From Neoasaia chiangmaiensis (GTDB lineage Bacteria; Pseudomonadota; Alphaproteobacteria; Acetobacterales; Acetobacteraceae): a stretch of 64,000 nucleotides of DNA. The notes beneath the pieces were generated by a model. The model saw nothing but the letters and a program-made list of their open reading frames with translations, did not search any database and was not told the DNA's origin. Position numbers and translations under genes: made by a program. The stretch spans positions 2,302,501 through 2,366,500 of the forward strand of contig NZ_CP014691.1 of assembly GCF_002005465.1 (NCBI RefSeq). Direction: 5' to 3'. Shown here piece after piece: positions 17,791 to 27,661 of the stretch; position 1 is the stretch's first letter; every line of letters starts with the position of its first letter.

Positions 17791-18104
17791 GTGGTTTGCC
17801 GAAAGGCTTCGATCCCGTCATTCACGTTCCGTCGCGCCTGCAACTCGTTGCCATACTGGCCGGCGTTTCCGAAGCGGAGTTCGCCACGTTGCGGGAGATG
17901 GCTGCCATCAGCGATTCCGTGCTGTCCAAGCATCTTTCGGCCTTGGCGGAGGCTGGATATGTCAAGGTGATGAAGGGGGCGGTGAACGGCCGTCAGCGCA
18001 CCTGGGCCAAACTGACGCATCGTGGGCGGCGGGCATTCAATGCCCATATCGCCGCGCTCAATGTTCTGGCGTGTCTGGCCGGCGCCAACGTGGCCGGCGA
18101 ATAA
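17787..18104 (+). CDS. Winged-helix transcriptional regulator (HTH_34/PF13601-like)
   Basis: A 105-residue DNA-binding protein consisting almost only of a winged helix. FDPVIHVPSRLQLVAIL forms helix 1, FATLREMAAISDSVLSKHLS the helix-turn-helix and GYVKVMKGAVNGRQRTWAKL the wing. The length and the FDPxIHxPxRL start match the MarR/ArsR-like PF13601 family. No metal-binding cysteines are visible. It is translationally coupled to the preceding membrane protein and probably represses the pair through the palindromes at 17247-17318. Confidence 0.88.
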   Translation: MSGLPKGFDPVIHVPSRLQLVAILAGVSEAEFATLREMAAISDSVLSKHLSALAEAGYVKVMKGAVNGRQRTWAKLTHRGRRAFNAHIAALNVLACLAGANVAGE

Positions 18105-18137
18105 AAAGCCGCGCGCCGGTGAGAGACGGCGCGCGGC
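18103..18137 (-). terminator. Rho-independent terminator of the glpDFK operon
   Basis: Read on the minus strand, an 11-bp perfect stem (GCCGCGCGCCG with its complement) and an 8-nt loop are followed directly by TTTTT. It lies 34 bp downstream of the glpK stop. It also covers the end of the convergent regulator gene's transcript. Confidence 0.9.
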
Positions 18138-18170
18138 ATGCAATGTGTCGCTGACGGGTGTCGGTGACGT

Positions 18171-19706
18171 TTACGCGGCGCGGAACTGCGTCACGTTGGA
18201 CGTGACCGGTGCGGGCTGCTCCGGGGTCAGCGTGCGGCGCACGGCGTCCTGCCAGCCATCCAGCATGCGACGACGCTGGCCGGCATCCATACGCGGCTCG
18301 AAAAGGCGTTCCTGGCTCCAGGTTGCCGCCACTTCCTCAAGGTTTTCCCACACGCCGGTTGCAAGGCCAGCCAGGAAAGCCGCGCCGAGCGCCGTCGTTT
18401 CCAGGTCGCGGGGGCGTTCCACGCGGGCCTGAAGCATATCGGCCAGGAACTGGCTGAACCAGTCATTGGCCGACATGCCGCCATCGATGCGAAGCGTATC
18501 GGCATGGACCGCGCCGTCCTCATCCATCGCATGGGCGAGGTCGTAGGTCTGGAACGCCACCGATTCCAGTGCGGCACGCGCGATGTGCGCCTGCGTGGAT
18601 CCAAGCGTCAGGCCGCAGATCAGGCCACGTGCGTCCGGATCCCAGTGCGGTGCGCCCAGGCCGACGAAGCCGGGGACCATGTAAACGCCATGGCTGTCCG
18701 GCACCCGGGTGGCCATATCGTCGGTCTGCGAGGCATGGGTAATCAGATGGAGGCCATCACGCAGCCACTTGATGGCGGCGCCCGCAACGAAGATCGAGCC
18801 TTCGAGCGCATAGGTCGTCTTGCCGTTGATACGATAGGCGATCGTCGTGAGCATCCGGTGATGGGACTCGACGGCTTTTTCGCCCGTGTTGGTCAGCATG
18901 AAACAGCCGGTGCCGTAGGTCGACTTCGCCATGCCTTCCTTGAAGCAGGCCTGACCGACCATGGCGGCGTGCTGGTCGCCCGCCATGCCGCCGATGACGA
19001 TCGGCTGGCCGAAGAGGGCCGGGTCCGTCTCGCCGAGATGGCCGCTATTGTCGCAGACTTCCGGCAGGAGCGCACGGGGCACCTGGAACAGTTCGAGCAG
19101 TTCGTCATCCCATTTCTGTTCGTGGATGTTGAACAGCGCGGTACGACAGGCATTGGTGATGTCCGTTGCGTGCGTCTTGCCGTCGGTCAGGCGCCACATC
19201 AGGAAACAGTCGATCGTGCCGCAGGCGAGTTCGCCTTTTTCCGCCCGTGCGCGCGCGCCTTCGACATTGTCGAGGATCCACGCGATCTTCGTGGCGGAGA
19301 AGTAAGGGTCAAGAAGCAGGCCCGTCTTGGACCGCATCATGGCTTCCTTGCCTTCCTGTTTCAGCCTGGCGCACGTCGAGGCCGTGCGGCGGTCCTGCCA
19401 GACAATGGCCTTGTGGATCGGTTCGCCGGTCGCGCGGTCCCATACGACAATGGTTTCACGCTGGTTGGTGATCCCGACACCTGCGATGCGCTCGATGCCG
19501 CCCGCCTGTTCGATGGCTTCGCGTGCCGTGTCCACGACATCGTTCCAGATATCTTCCACATCGTGCTCGACCCAGCCCGGTTCGGGGTAATGCTGGGGAA
19601 ATTCACGGCGGGAGACGGAGAGCGCGTTGGCGCTCTTGTCGAACACGATGGACCGGGTCGATGTCGTGCCCTGGTCGATGGCAAGGACGCAGTCTTTGTT
19701 AGGCAT
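18171..19706 (-). CDS. glpK: Glycerol kinase
   Basis: A 511-residue FGGY-family kinase that phosphorylates glycerol to sn-glycerol 3-phosphate. The start [20 protein letters not shown] carries the phosphate-1 ATPase motif. The FGGY signature regions ([15 protein letters not shown] and [17 protein letters not shown]) are intact. ATG 19706 is chosen; a longer in-frame extension would run into the glpF gene region. It is the last gene of a glpD-glpF-glpK operon, 41 bp after glpF, and ends at a strong terminator. Confidence 0.97.
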   Translation of the reverse strand: MPNKDCVLAIDQGTTSTRSIVFDKSANALSVSRREFPQHYPEPGWVEHDVEDIWNDVVDTAREAIEQAGGIERIAGVGITNQRETIVVWDRATGEPIHKAIVWQDRRTASTCARLKQEGKEAMMRSKTGLLLDPYFSATKIAWILDNVEGARARAEKGELACGTIDCFLMWRLTDGKTHATDITNACRTALFNIHEQKWDDELLELFQVPRALLPEVCDNSGHLGETDPALFGQPIVIGGMAGDQHAAMVGQACFKEGMAKSTYGTGCFMLTNTGEKAVESHHRMLTTIAYRINGKTTYALEGSIFVAGAAIKWLRDGLHLITHASQTDDMATRVPDSHGVYMVPGFVGLGAPHWDPDARGLICGLTLGSTQAHIARAALESVAFQTYDLAHAMDEDGAVHADTLRIDGGMSANDWFSQFLADMLQARVERPRDLETTALGAAFLAGLATGVWENLEEVAATWSQERLFEPRMDAGQRRRMLDGWQDAVRRTLTPEQPAPVTSNVTQFRAA

Positions 19707-19747
19707 GAGAGGAAACTCCGTTTTGAGATGAGATTGCGTTGCCGTGT

Positions 19748-20629
19748 TCAGGAGGCGCGGTTGCTGACGACGCTGGCCGGTTCGTTGGCGACGACCAGCA
19801 CGGGCTCCGCCGGGTTTACGCCTTGCATCGCAGGGGACGCCATGTAGTTCGGCATGAAGGGCCGCAACACATAGTGATAGATGCCACCACCGATCGGACC
19901 ACCGATCATCGGTGCTGCGATCGGCACCCACCAGTAGGAACCCGGTGCGGGCAGGGCCGAGGAGCCCCAGCCGGCGAAGAAGCAGAACAGGCGCGGACCG
20001 AAATCGCGGGCCGGGTTGATGGCCCATGCGTCCAGATAGCCGCAGGATGCGCCGATCGTCGCGACCAGCAGGCCGATGATGAGCGCGCTGGAATTCGCCT
20101 GCGGTGCCTGGGTGTTATACTGGCAGGTGATCGCGAAGATGCCGAACACCAGCACGGCCGTCAGAACCAGTTCGTCCACGAAAGCATGGCTGACCGTCAC
20201 GAAATCGCCGGGATGGGTGAAGAACACGCCCGCCGAGCCGCCATCGATCGCACGCGTCAGGTGATGCGTCATGTTGTAATGGTCGATCACCGGATTGTAG
20301 AGCAGATAGACCAGCGTCGCACCGGCGAAACCACCCAGCACCTGCGCGCCCATGTAGGGAAGTACCTTTTTCCAGGAGAAGCCCCGGAACAGGGCCAGCG
20401 CCATGGTGACGGCCGGATTGGCATGCGTGCCGCTGATGGCGCCGGTTGCGTAGATCGCGACCGTGACGCCCAGGCCCCACACGATGCAGACGCCCCAATA
20501 GGCCGTCTTGTAGGGACTGGGGTCATAGAGCGAATACATCGCGGCGACACCGTCACCGAAGAGGATGATGATCGCGACGGCGAAAAATTCGGAGATCAGT
20601 TCGCCGATAAAACGTTTTTTCTCTGACAT
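19748..20629 (-). CDS. glpF: Glycerol uptake facilitator (aquaglyceroporin)
   Basis: A 293-residue MIP-family channel in the inner membrane. Both NPA motifs are present: [15 protein letters not shown] in the first half and [10 protein letters not shown] in the second. The aspartate after the second NPAR is typical of glycerol-conducting members rather than water-only aquaporins. Six transmembrane segments are seen plus a roughly 40-residue hydrophilic C-terminal tail. It sits between glpD and glpK in one operon, supplying glycerol to the kinase. Confidence 0.95.
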   Translation of the reverse strand: MSEKKRFIGELISEFFAVAIIILFGDGVAAMYSLYDPSPYKTAYWGVCIVWGLGVTVAIYATGAISGTHANPAVTMALALFRGFSWKKVLPYMGAQVLGGFAGATLVYLLYNPVIDHYNMTHHLTRAIDGGSAGVFFTHPGDFVTVSHAFVDELVLTAVLVFGIFAITCQYNTQAPQANSSALIIGLLVATIGASCGYLDAWAINPARDFGPRLFCFFAGWGSSALPAPGSYWWVPIAAPMIGGPIGGGIYHYVLRPFMPNYMASPAMQGVNPAEPVLVVANEPASVVSNRAS

Positions 20630-20668
20630 GGCCAGATGCTCGTCACAGAGATGTTGGAGAAAAGAAGC

Positions 20669-22252
20669 TCAGGCGACGTTTTGCCGCCATTCGAGATCCT
20701 GCTTGGTCTGCGCCGACAGCGACGGAACGTTGCGGCGCGCGATGTAGTCCTGGATGCGTGTGGCATCCTCTTTCGAGACGAAAAGTCCCAGCTTGGAACG
20801 TCGCCAGAGGATATCCTCCGCACTGCGTGCCCACTCGTTGTCGATCAGATAATCGACTTCGCGTTGCGTCAGTCCGGCGCCAAAATCCTCTCCCATTTCT
20901 TCGATGGTTTTGGTGGCGATATCGAATGCCCGCGTGCCGTAGTTGCGCGCCAAGCGGTAGGTCGTCCTTGGGTCGAGATGCGGCGCATGGTTTTGCAGGC
21001 GGTCCACAAGCGCCTTGAACTGACGGCCGTCGAAATCCCCGCCCGGCAGAGGCTTGTCGGCCGTCCATTCCGGCTTGTTCAGGACCGGAAGATGGGGCGC
21101 CAGTTTCTCCAGCGCGTGCTCGGCCAGTTTGCGGAATGTCGTGATCTTGCCACCGAACACCGACAGGATCGGCGCGGCGGAAGCATCGACATCCAGCACA
21201 TAGTCGCGCGTGACGGCGGAGGCGCTGCCGGAATTATCGTCATAGAGCGGACGCACGCCGGCATAGGTCCACACCACGTCGTCCGCCGTGATGGCGCTCT
21301 TGAAATAGCGATTTACGCTGTCGCAGAGATACGTCACTTCCTCCGGCGATATTTCGACATGCCCGGCGTCCTGTTCCCAGGCAACATCGGTCGTGCCGAT
21401 CAGCGTGAACCTGCCTTCGTAGGGAATGGCGAAGACGATGCGCTTGTCGGGGTTTTGCAGGATATAGGCCTGCGTTCCCTCGAACATTTTTGGCACGACA
21501 ATGTGGCTGCCCTTCACAAGACGGACCTTGTTGCGGCTGGCCACGTGCACCTTGTCCTGCAGAAGTTCCGCCACCCATGGGCCGGCGGCGTTGACGATGG
21601 CCTTGGCCCTGACAGTCCGCGTTGAACCCGTGTCGCTGTTTTCGATCGTCGCTTCCCAGATATCCGCGCGCCGTTTGGCATTCACGAGTTTGGTGCGCGT
21701 GCGGATTTCCGCGCCATGGGCGGCTGCATCCATGGCGTTCAGCGCAACGAGGCGGCTGTCCTGAACCCAACCATCGGAATAGGCGAAGCCCCGGGTGTAA
21801 TCGTCCTTGAGCGGACGGCCCGTGGGGTCTTTCCGGAAGTTGAGCGCGCGCGTCTTGGGAAGGGACATGCGCGGGCAGAGATGATCGTAAAGGAACAGGC
21901 CCGCGCGCAGCAGCCACGCCGGCCGAACCAGCTTGGAGTGCGGCAGCACGAAACGCATCGGCCAGATAATGTGCGGCGCGATACGCAGCAGTCGCTCGCG
22001 TTCGATCAGTGCTTCCCGGACGAGACGGAACTCGTAGTATTCCAGATAGCGCAGACCGCCATGGATGAGCTTCGTGCTGGCGGAGGATGTATGGCTGGCG
22101 AGATCATGCTGCTCGACCAGTAAAACCCGTGCGCCACGTCCTGCCGCATCGCGGGCGATGCCGCAGCCGTTGATGCCGCCACCCACCACCAGCAGATCGT
22201 ATGGCGCCGACCCCGCCGGCGCTGCATCGGGCATTTCCCGAATGGACGACAT
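20669..22252 (-). CDS. glpD: Aerobic glycerol-3-phosphate dehydrogenase
   Basis: A 527-residue FAD enzyme, membrane-associated, that oxidises glycerol 3-phosphate to dihydroxyacetone phosphate and passes electrons to quinone. The N-terminal FAD motif is DLLVVGGGINGCGIARDAAG, followed by SSASTKLIHGGLRYLEYYEF, the classic GlpD signature. The C-terminal DAO_C domain (GLTQREVDYLIDNEWAR) is complete. It is the first gene of glpDFK. Candidate GlpR operators lie in the 124 bp between it and glpR. Confidence 0.96.
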   Translation of the reverse strand: MSSIREMPDAAPAGSAPYDLLVVGGGINGCGIARDAAGRGARVLLVEQHDLASHTSSASTKLIHGGLRYLEYYEFRLVREALIERERLLRIAPHIIWPMRFVLPHSKLVRPAWLLRAGLFLYDHLCPRMSLPKTRALNFRKDPTGRPLKDDYTRGFAYSDGWVQDSRLVALNAMDAAAHGAEIRTRTKLVNAKRRADIWEATIENSDTGSTRTVRAKAIVNAAGPWVAELLQDKVHVASRNKVRLVKGSHIVVPKMFEGTQAYILQNPDKRIVFAIPYEGRFTLIGTTDVAWEQDAGHVEISPEEVTYLCDSVNRYFKSAITADDVVWTYAGVRPLYDDNSGSASAVTRDYVLDVDASAAPILSVFGGKITTFRKLAEHALEKLAPHLPVLNKPEWTADKPLPGGDFDGRQFKALVDRLQNHAPHLDPRTTYRLARNYGTRAFDIATKTIEEMGEDFGAGLTQREVDYLIDNEWARSAEDILWRRSKLGLFVSKEDATRIQDYIARRNVPSLSAQTKQDLEWRQNVA

Positions 22253-22272
22253 ATTGCATAACCTTCACAAAA

Positions 22273-22329
22273 GTTCGTATGCGAACCTTATGCGCGGTTT
22301 CTTCAATCATATCGAGCAAAAACGAACAT
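22273..22329. promoter_or_regulatory. Candidate GlpR operator half-sites upstream of glpD
   Basis: GTTCGTATGCGAAC at 22273-22286 is an inverted repeat of TTCG/CGAA half-sites. A further half-site CGAACATAAA begins at 22323. Both resemble the E. coli GlpR operator, which is built of inverted TGTTCG/CGAACA half-sites. They lie between glpR and glpD, 20-80 bp upstream of the glpD start. Confidence 0.55.
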
Positions 22330-22376
22330 AAATGCGCGGATTTCACGCTTTCGTGTTCTGAAGTTAACAAGAGGTG

Positions 22377-23156
22377 TTACGGGCGGGCGACGTGAAGCGT
22401 GACGTTGGCCGCAGCCATGCGTGCCTGAAATTCCGGCGATGGTGCCTGATCGGTGACGAAATCGTCGATGTCCGAGAGGTCGCCCACGCGTCCCATGGGG
22501 TGACGCCCGAATTTGGTATGATCGGCCAGAAGGATCACACGCCGGGAATGGCGGATGATGGCCCGCGCGCACTGGATTTCATCGAGGTCGAAATCGAGAA
22601 GCGTGCCATCCTCCTCGATGCCGCTGATGCCGATGACCCCGAATTCAGCGCGGAAAGATTCGAGCGACTCAATGGCGCTCGCGCCGACGATTCCGCCATC
22701 GGCCGGCCGGATGCTGCCGCCGGCGACGACAGTCCTGAAATCCGTCCGACGTGACAGGATCGAGGCGACATGCAGGTTGTTTGTCACGACCCGCAGATCG
22801 CGATGCTCATTCAGCGCGCGTGCGAACGACTCCGTGGTGGTGCCGATATTGATGAAGATCGTGGACCGGTTCGGCACAAGTTCCGCCGCCACGCGGCCGA
22901 TGGCATCCTTGGCGCGCTGGTTGAGTACCTGACGCTCGTCATAAGCGATGTTCTCGATCGAGGATGGCAGCCCCGCGCCGCCATGATGGCGCGCCAGATA
23001 ACCCTGGTTCGCCAGCAGATTGACGTCGCGCCGGATTGTCTGCACCGCGACGTCCAGTTGCTGGGCGAGGTCCTCGTTGGACATGTAGCCGCGCGTCTGC
23101 ACGAGCATCAGGATTTTGCGATGACGTGGCGTCGTGGGGAGATTCTGTGTCGGCAT
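22377..23156 (-). CDS. glpR: DeoR-family repressor of the glycerol-3-phosphate regulon
   Basis: A 259-residue regulator. The N-terminal DeoR helix-turn-helix is RHRKILMLVQTRGYMSNEDL then DVAVQTIRRDVNLLANQGYL. The C-terminal effector domain of the sugar-phosphate isomerase-like fold contains NIGTTTESFARAL and LLADHTKFGRHPMG. Position next to glpDFK supports GlpR identity, with glycerol 3-phosphate as the expected inducer. ATG 23156 (MPTQNLPTTPRHR) is preferred; upstream in-frame codons would need a rare ATT start. It shares orientation with glpD, so read-through into glpD is possible. Confidence 0.9.
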   Translation of the reverse strand: MPTQNLPTTPRHRKILMLVQTRGYMSNEDLAQQLDVAVQTIRRDVNLLANQGYLARHHGGAGLPSSIENIAYDERQVLNQRAKDAIGRVAAELVPNRSTIFINIGTTTESFARALNEHRDLRVVTNNLHVASILSRRTDFRTVVAGGSIRPADGGIVGASAIESLESFRAEFGVIGISGIEEDGTLLDFDLDEIQCARAIIRHSRRVILLADHTKFGRHPMGRVGDLSDIDDFVTDQAPSPEFQARMAAANVTLHVARP

Positions 23157-23219
23157 GGAAACGTTGATGCCGCTCGCCGTGCTCGTGGTCAATGACGCCG
23201 CTTCTCGTTGCCGGGTCTC

Positions 23220-23534
23220 TTATGGTTCGACGTTCTGGAGTACCTCGAACCCTTCAAAAACCGGCGGTCCGACGGTCAGGGGCTTGCCCTGGCCCGCGCC
23301 CGCATGGGCGGTGCGAAACGGCTCGGACTGGGTCCAGTCGACAAACGCCTGATGCGAGGCCCAGACCGTATGCGACGCGTAGAGAACATGATCCTCGCGC
23401 GTCGGGCCTTTCAGGAACTGGAAGCTGACGAAGCCGGGAACGGTTTTCAGCAGGACCTCACGTTCGAGCCAGCGCTGCTGGAAGGCTTCTTCGCAGTCGG
23501 GACGGACCCTGAAGCGGTTCATGGCAATATACAT
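23220..23534 (-). CDS. Antibiotic biosynthesis monooxygenase (ABM) domain protein
   Basis: A 104-residue single-domain ferredoxin-like fold protein. MYIAMNRFRVRPDCEEAFQQ followed by PGFVSFQFLKGP and YASHTVWASHQAFVDWTQSE matches the ABM/HmoA group, some of which degrade haem. The asparagine and tryptophan of the haem-degrading members appear at plausible positions, but this is weak evidence. It is the last gene of the sdh/maeA/fumC orientation block, 21 bp after a small membrane protein gene. Confidence 0.82.
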   Translation of the reverse strand: MYIAMNRFRVRPDCEEAFQQRWLEREVLLKTVPGFVSFQFLKGPTREDHVLYASHTVWASHQAFVDWTQSEPFRTAHAGAGQGKPLTVGPPVFEGFEVLQNVEP

Positions 23535-23555
23535 GGCCGTTTTCTCCTGTTGTCG

Positions 23556-23741
23556 TCAGATATCAGCTCTCATCCGACATGGGCGAAGCAAGCCCAGGAT
23601 GGCGAGGCCGATCATCACGCCGACGATCAGGCCTTTCGCGGCATCGGGCAGAGGAGCGCTCCGGGATACGATATTCGGGACGACCGCCGCGAGCGCGACG
23701 AGCGGAACGAGACGGCGTATCGCTTTTGGATGGCGCTGCAT
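23556..23741 (-). CDS. Small membrane protein between fumC and the ABM gene
   Basis: A 61-residue protein with an ATG start 3 bp after the fumC stop. Two hydrophobic stretches (LVPLVALAAVVPNIV and GLIVGVMIGLAILGLL) are separated by a short polar loop, with basic ends. The tight spacing suggests translation from the fumC message. No family is recognised; it could also be a chance frame. Confidence 0.45.
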   Translation of the reverse strand: MQRHPKAIRRLVPLVALAAVVPNIVSRSAPLPDAAKGLIVGVMIGLAILGLLRPCRMRADI

Positions 23742-23744
23742 GGC

Positions 23745-25148
23745 CTAGCGGGCCGCGATGTTGGGTTGCACCATGGCGCGCGCGTCCACCAGCCGGTCGA
23801 AATCCTCCGGCGAGATCGCCTTCAGGGTCAGGGCCGCCTCCCGCAGCGTGCAATCATGGTCCATCGCGTAATGCGCCACCCTGGAGGCTGTATCGTAGCC
23901 GATCGTGGGCGCGAGGGCTGTCACCAGCATTACCGATTCCGCGACGTATCGCTCGATCCGCGCGCGATTGGGCGTGGTGCCTTCCAGCATGAAGGTGCGG
24001 AAGTTCTCGCAACCGTCATGCAGGAGCGTGATGCTTTGCATGATGTTGTGGATCATCAACGGTTTGTAGACATTCATGTCCAGCAGACCGCCCGCCCCGC
24101 CGAAGCCGACCGCCACGTCGTTGCTCATCACCTGCACGGCGAGCATGGCCATGGCTTCGGCCTGGGTCGGATTCACCTTGCCCGGCATGATGGAAGAGCC
24201 CGGCTCGTTCTCCGGCAGATGAAGCTCCGCGAAGCCCGCGCGCGGGCCGCAGGAGAGCAGGCGGATATCGTTGGCGATCTTGTAAAGCGCCCCGGCCGTC
24301 GTGCGCAGTACACCGGATAGATGCACCAGCGCATCATGTGCGCCCTGCAGCGCGAATTTGTTTTCTCCGCTGGTAAAGCCCAGGCCGGTCAGCCGTGCGA
24401 TCTCACCGCATGCGCGCGCTGCGAAAGCGGCATCCGTGTTGATCCCGGTGCCCAGCGCCGTGCCGCCGAGTGCAAGCGGATAGAGCCCGTCGCGGGCCTG
24501 ATGCAGGCGGGCGATGTTTTCCAGAAGCATGCCCGCATAACCGTGAAATTCCTGCCCGAGCGTGATCGGCACGGCATCCTGCATATGCGTGCGGCCGATC
24601 TTGACGATGTCCTTCCATTCTTCGGCCTTGTCGGCGAGTGCCTGGGCCAGACGCGTCAGCGCCGGCAGCAGGCGCCGCTCGACGCCCAGGGCGGCGGCGA
24701 TGTGCATGGCCGTCGGAAACGCATCGTTGGAGGATTGCGACATGTTGACGTGATCGTTGGGATGCACCGGCTTCTTGCCGCCGAGTGGCTCTCCGGCGAT
24801 CTGTGCCGCACGATTGGCGATCACCTCGTTGACATTCATGTTGAACTGCGTGCCGGAGCCGGTCATCCACACATGCAGCGGGAACATGTCGGCATGTTGC
24901 CCGTCCAGGATCTCGTCGCAGACCGCCAGGATCGCGGTGGCCTGCGTTTCGCCCAGCCGACCGCTGAGGCGGTTCGCCTCGGCGCTGGCGCGTTTGACGA
25001 TGGTCATCGCCTCGACCATCTCGCGGGGCATCAGATCACGGCCGATGCTGAAATACCGAAGCGAGCGCTGCGTCTGCGCGCCCCAGAGTTTGTCGGCCGG
25101 AATCTGGATTTCACCCATTCCGTCGCTTTCGGTCCGCGTGTCGCTCAT
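23745..25148 (-). CDS. fumC: Class II fumarate hydratase
   Basis: A 467-residue fumarase that interconverts fumarate and malate without an iron-sulfur cluster. Family signatures are [58 protein letters not shown] and the superfamily motif [11 protein letters not shown]. The ATG at 25148 is 4 bp after the malic enzyme stop, so the two genes are one transcription unit. Together they can take fumarate made by succinate dehydrogenase (also nearby) through malate to pyruvate. Confidence 0.97.
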   Translation of the reverse strand: MSDTRTESDGMGEIQIPADKLWGAQTQRSLRYFSIGRDLMPREMVEAMTIVKRASAEANRLSGRLGETQATAILAVCDEILDGQHADMFPLHVWMTGSGTQFNMNVNEVIANRAAQIAGEPLGGKKPVHPNDHVNMSQSSNDAFPTAMHIAAALGVERRLLPALTRLAQALADKAEEWKDIVKIGRTHMQDAVPITLGQEFHGYAGMLLENIARLHQARDGLYPLALGGTALGTGINTDAAFAARACGEIARLTGLGFTSGENKFALQGAHDALVHLSGVLRTTAGALYKIANDIRLLSCGPRAGFAELHLPENEPGSSIMPGKVNPTQAEAMAMLAVQVMSNDVAVGFGGAGGLLDMNVYKPLMIHNIMQSITLLHDGCENFRTFMLEGTTPNRARIERYVAESVMLVTALAPTIGYDTASRVAHYAMDHDCTLREAALTLKAISPEDFDRLVDARAMVQPNIAAR

Positions 25149-25152
25149 GATG

Positions 25153-26802
25153 TCAGCCCTTCCGGTAGGCGCGATATTCCGGTTTCCAGATGAAGCTTTC
25201 GATCTTTTCGCGCAAGTCGCCCTCTGCGGCATGAGGACAGACACCGTCCTTTCGTGCCTGGCTGGCGACGGCTTCCGCCACCGCGAATGCGACCCGGCGC
25301 ATCTCCGTCACCGGTGGCAGGAGATTGCCGTCAGGATCGTCCTTCAGCGGCGAGATCGCGGCCAGACCGCGTGCTGCCGCCATGAACATGCCTTCTGTCG
25401 CGCGGGTGGCGCCGCTGGCCCGAATGCCGAGGCTCAGGCCGGGGAAGATATAGGCGTTGTTCGTCTGGTCGATCCGGTGGGTCTTGCCGTCGCGCTTCAG
25501 TGGCGGGAACGGGCTGCCCGTGCTGACCAGCGCGCGCCCGTCCGTCCATGTCATCAGGTCGGCGGGCGTTGCTTCGGAATGCGAGGTCGGATTGGAAAGC
25601 GGGAAGATGATCGGCCGTTCGCAATGTTGGGCCATGTCACGCACGATCGCTTCGCTGAACAGTCCCGCCACGCCCGAGACGCCGATCAGGATCGACGGCC
25701 GGACCCGCTTGACGACGGTTTCGAAGTCGGTCGCCGGGTCCTGCCAGTCGCTTCGGGCAAACAGTTTCTGACCGTCGTCCAGATCCGTGCGATTCGTCGT
25801 CAGCAACCCGTCCTTGTCGAGCATGTAGAAACGACCGCGCGCCTCTTCCTCGCTCGCGCCTTCGTCGCGCATGACGCGATACATGAGCCGCGCAACGCCG
25901 ACGCCCGCCGATCCGCTGCCGAGCATGACGACGGTGTGGTCACGCAGGCGCCCCTTGCGCGCGTGATTGGCGGCCAGGATCGCGCCGGTGGTTACGGCGG
26001 CGGTTCCCTGGATGTCGTCGTTGAAGCAGCACAGGCGTTCCTGATAACGCTCAAGGATCGGCGCGGCATTCGGACCGGCGAAATCCTCCCAGTGCAGGAT
26101 GATGTCGGGCCAGCGTTTCTGCACGGCGGAGACGAATTGTTCGATGAACGCGTCGTATTCCGCGCCGCGAACGCGTTCGTGTTTCCAGCCGATATATTCA
26201 GGGTTGGCGCGCAGTTCGGGATTGTTGGTGCCGGTATCGAGCATGATCGGCAACGTCTGCTCCGGCGCGATTCCCGCGGCGGCGGTATAGATCGACAGCT
26301 TGCCGATGGGAATGCCCATGCCGCCGGCGCCCTGATCGCCCAGCCCGAGAATACGCTCGCCATCCGTCACGACGATGACGCGCACGTCGTCCAGCGACGG
26401 ATCGGCCAGAAGCTCCTCCATGCGGTCGCGTTCGGGATAGGTGAGGAACAGGCCGCGCGGCTTCTGCCAGATCTGCGAGAACTTCTGGCAGGCCTCGCCG
26501 ACCGTCGGCGTATAGATCAGCGGCAGGCAGCGTTCGAGATCGCGTTCCAGAATGGCGTAGAACAGCGTCTCGTTGCTGTCCTGGATTTCGCGCAGGCGCA
26601 CGTGGCGGGCGAGAGGCGTGGAGAGTGAGTCCAGGAACGACAGCGCGGCATCGATCTGCTCTTCCAGCGTTTCGACGTTGCGCGGCAGCAGACCGCGCAA
26701 TCCGAAAGCATCGCGTTCCGCCTCGGAGAATGCCAGCCCCTTGTTTAGAAGGGGCTCACTCAGCAGGGCCTTGCCGCGCAGCAACACGTTGAGTTCGCTC
26801 AT
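25153..26802 (-). CDS. maeA: NAD-dependent malic enzyme (SfcA/MaeA type)
   Basis: A 549-residue oxidative decarboxylase converting malate to pyruvate and CO2. The family block [16 protein letters not shown], the signature [32 protein letters not shown] and the dinucleotide-binding [14 protein letters not shown] are all present. This is the long single-domain type, unlike the MaeB fusion with phosphotransacetylase. NAD preference is suggested by family rather than by a diagnostic residue. ATG 26802 is strongly supported by GAGGAGA about 8 nt upstream. It lies 67 bp after sdhB and is tightly linked to fumC. Confidence 0.93.
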   Translation of the reverse strand: MSELNVLLRGKALLSEPLLNKGLAFSEAERDAFGLRGLLPRNVETLEEQIDAALSFLDSLSTPLARHVRLREIQDSNETLFYAILERDLERCLPLIYTPTVGEACQKFSQIWQKPRGLFLTYPERDRMEELLADPSLDDVRVIVVTDGERILGLGDQGAGGMGIPIGKLSIYTAAAGIAPEQTLPIMLDTGTNNPELRANPEYIGWKHERVRGAEYDAFIEQFVSAVQKRWPDIILHWEDFAGPNAAPILERYQERLCCFNDDIQGTAAVTTGAILAANHARKGRLRDHTVVMLGSGSAGVGVARLMYRVMRDEGASEEEARGRFYMLDKDGLLTTNRTDLDDGQKLFARSDWQDPATDFETVVKRVRPSILIGVSGVAGLFSEAIVRDMAQHCERPIIFPLSNPTSHSEATPADLMTWTDGRALVSTGSPFPPLKRDGKTHRIDQTNNAYIFPGLSLGIRASGATRATEGMFMAAARGLAAISPLKDDPDGNLLPPVTEMRRVAFAVAEAVASQARKDGVCPHAAEGDLREKIESFIWKPEYRAYRKG

Positions 26803-26869
26803 CGACGGGTCTCCTCGTTCGTTCAGGTTGCAGACCATACGTGCGATATATCAAACTGTTTCCGAGCGT

Positions 26870-27649
26870 TCACTCACGCTCGACTTGCATCTTCTTAATG
26901 TTGGCGATGGCCTTGGCGGGGTTGAGCCCTTTCGGGCAGGTCTGGGTGCAGTTCATGATGGTGCGGCAGGCGTAGAGTTTCATCGGGTCGTCCAGCGCGG
27001 CGAGACGTTCCGCCGTATGGTCGTCCCGGCTGTCCACGATCCAGCGATTGGCGGCCAGCAACGTAGCCGGGCCGAGATATTTGTCGCCGTTCCACCAGTA
27101 GGACGGGCAGGACGTGGTACAGCAGAAGCACAGGATGCACTCCCACATGCCATCCAGTTTTTCGCGTTCCTCGATGCTCTGGCGGCGTTCGGTATCCGGC
27201 GGTGGCGGTGTGTCGCTCTTCAGCCAGGGCTCGATCGCCTCGAGCTGCGCATAGGCACCGTTGAGGTTCGGCACCAGATCCTTGACCACCGGCATGTGCG
27301 GCAACGGATAGATCCGGATCGCGCCCTTGATGCTGTCGATCGGTTTCAGGCACGCCAGTGTGTTCTCGCCGTCGATGTTCATCGAGCACGAACCGCAGAT
27401 GCCCTCGCGACAGGAGCGTCGGAACGTCAGGGTGGGGTCGACCTTGTCCTTGATGTAGAGCAGCGCGTCCAGAACCATCGGTCCGACGTCGTCCAGATCG
27501 AGCACATACGTGTCGATGCTTGGGTTCTCGTCGTCGTCCGGGGACCAGCGATAGACCCTGAAAGAGCGCGTGCGCGTTGCGCCATCCGGCGCGGGGAAGG
27601 TTTTTCCCGGCTGGACCGTGCTGTTTTTCGGCAGGCGGAGTTCGACCAT
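26870..27649 (-). CDS. sdhB: Succinate dehydrogenase iron-sulfur subunit
   Basis: A 259-residue subunit carrying all three iron-sulfur centres. [2Fe-2S] cysteines are C80, C85, C88 and C100 ([12 protein letters not shown]). [4Fe-4S] cysteines are C171, C174, C177 and C181 ([11 protein letters not shown]). [3Fe-4S] cysteines are C228, C234 and C238 ([11 protein letters not shown]). It connects SdhA flavin electrons to the membrane quinone site. It is last in sdhCDAB, 12 bp after sdhA. Confidence 0.97.
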   Translation of the reverse strand: MVELRLPKNSTVQPGKTFPAPDGATRTRSFRVYRWSPDDDENPSIDTYVLDLDDVGPMVLDALLYIKDKVDPTLTFRRSCREGICGSCSMNIDGENTLACLKPIDSIKGAIRIYPLPHMPVVKDLVPNLNGAYAQLEAIEPWLKSDTPPPPDTERRQSIEEREKLDGMWECILCFCCTTSCPSYWWNGDKYLGPATLLAANRWIVDSRDDHTAERLAALDDPMKLYACRTIMNCTQTCPKGLNPAKAIANIKKMQVERE

Positions 27650-27661
27650 GATGGCGGGCCC

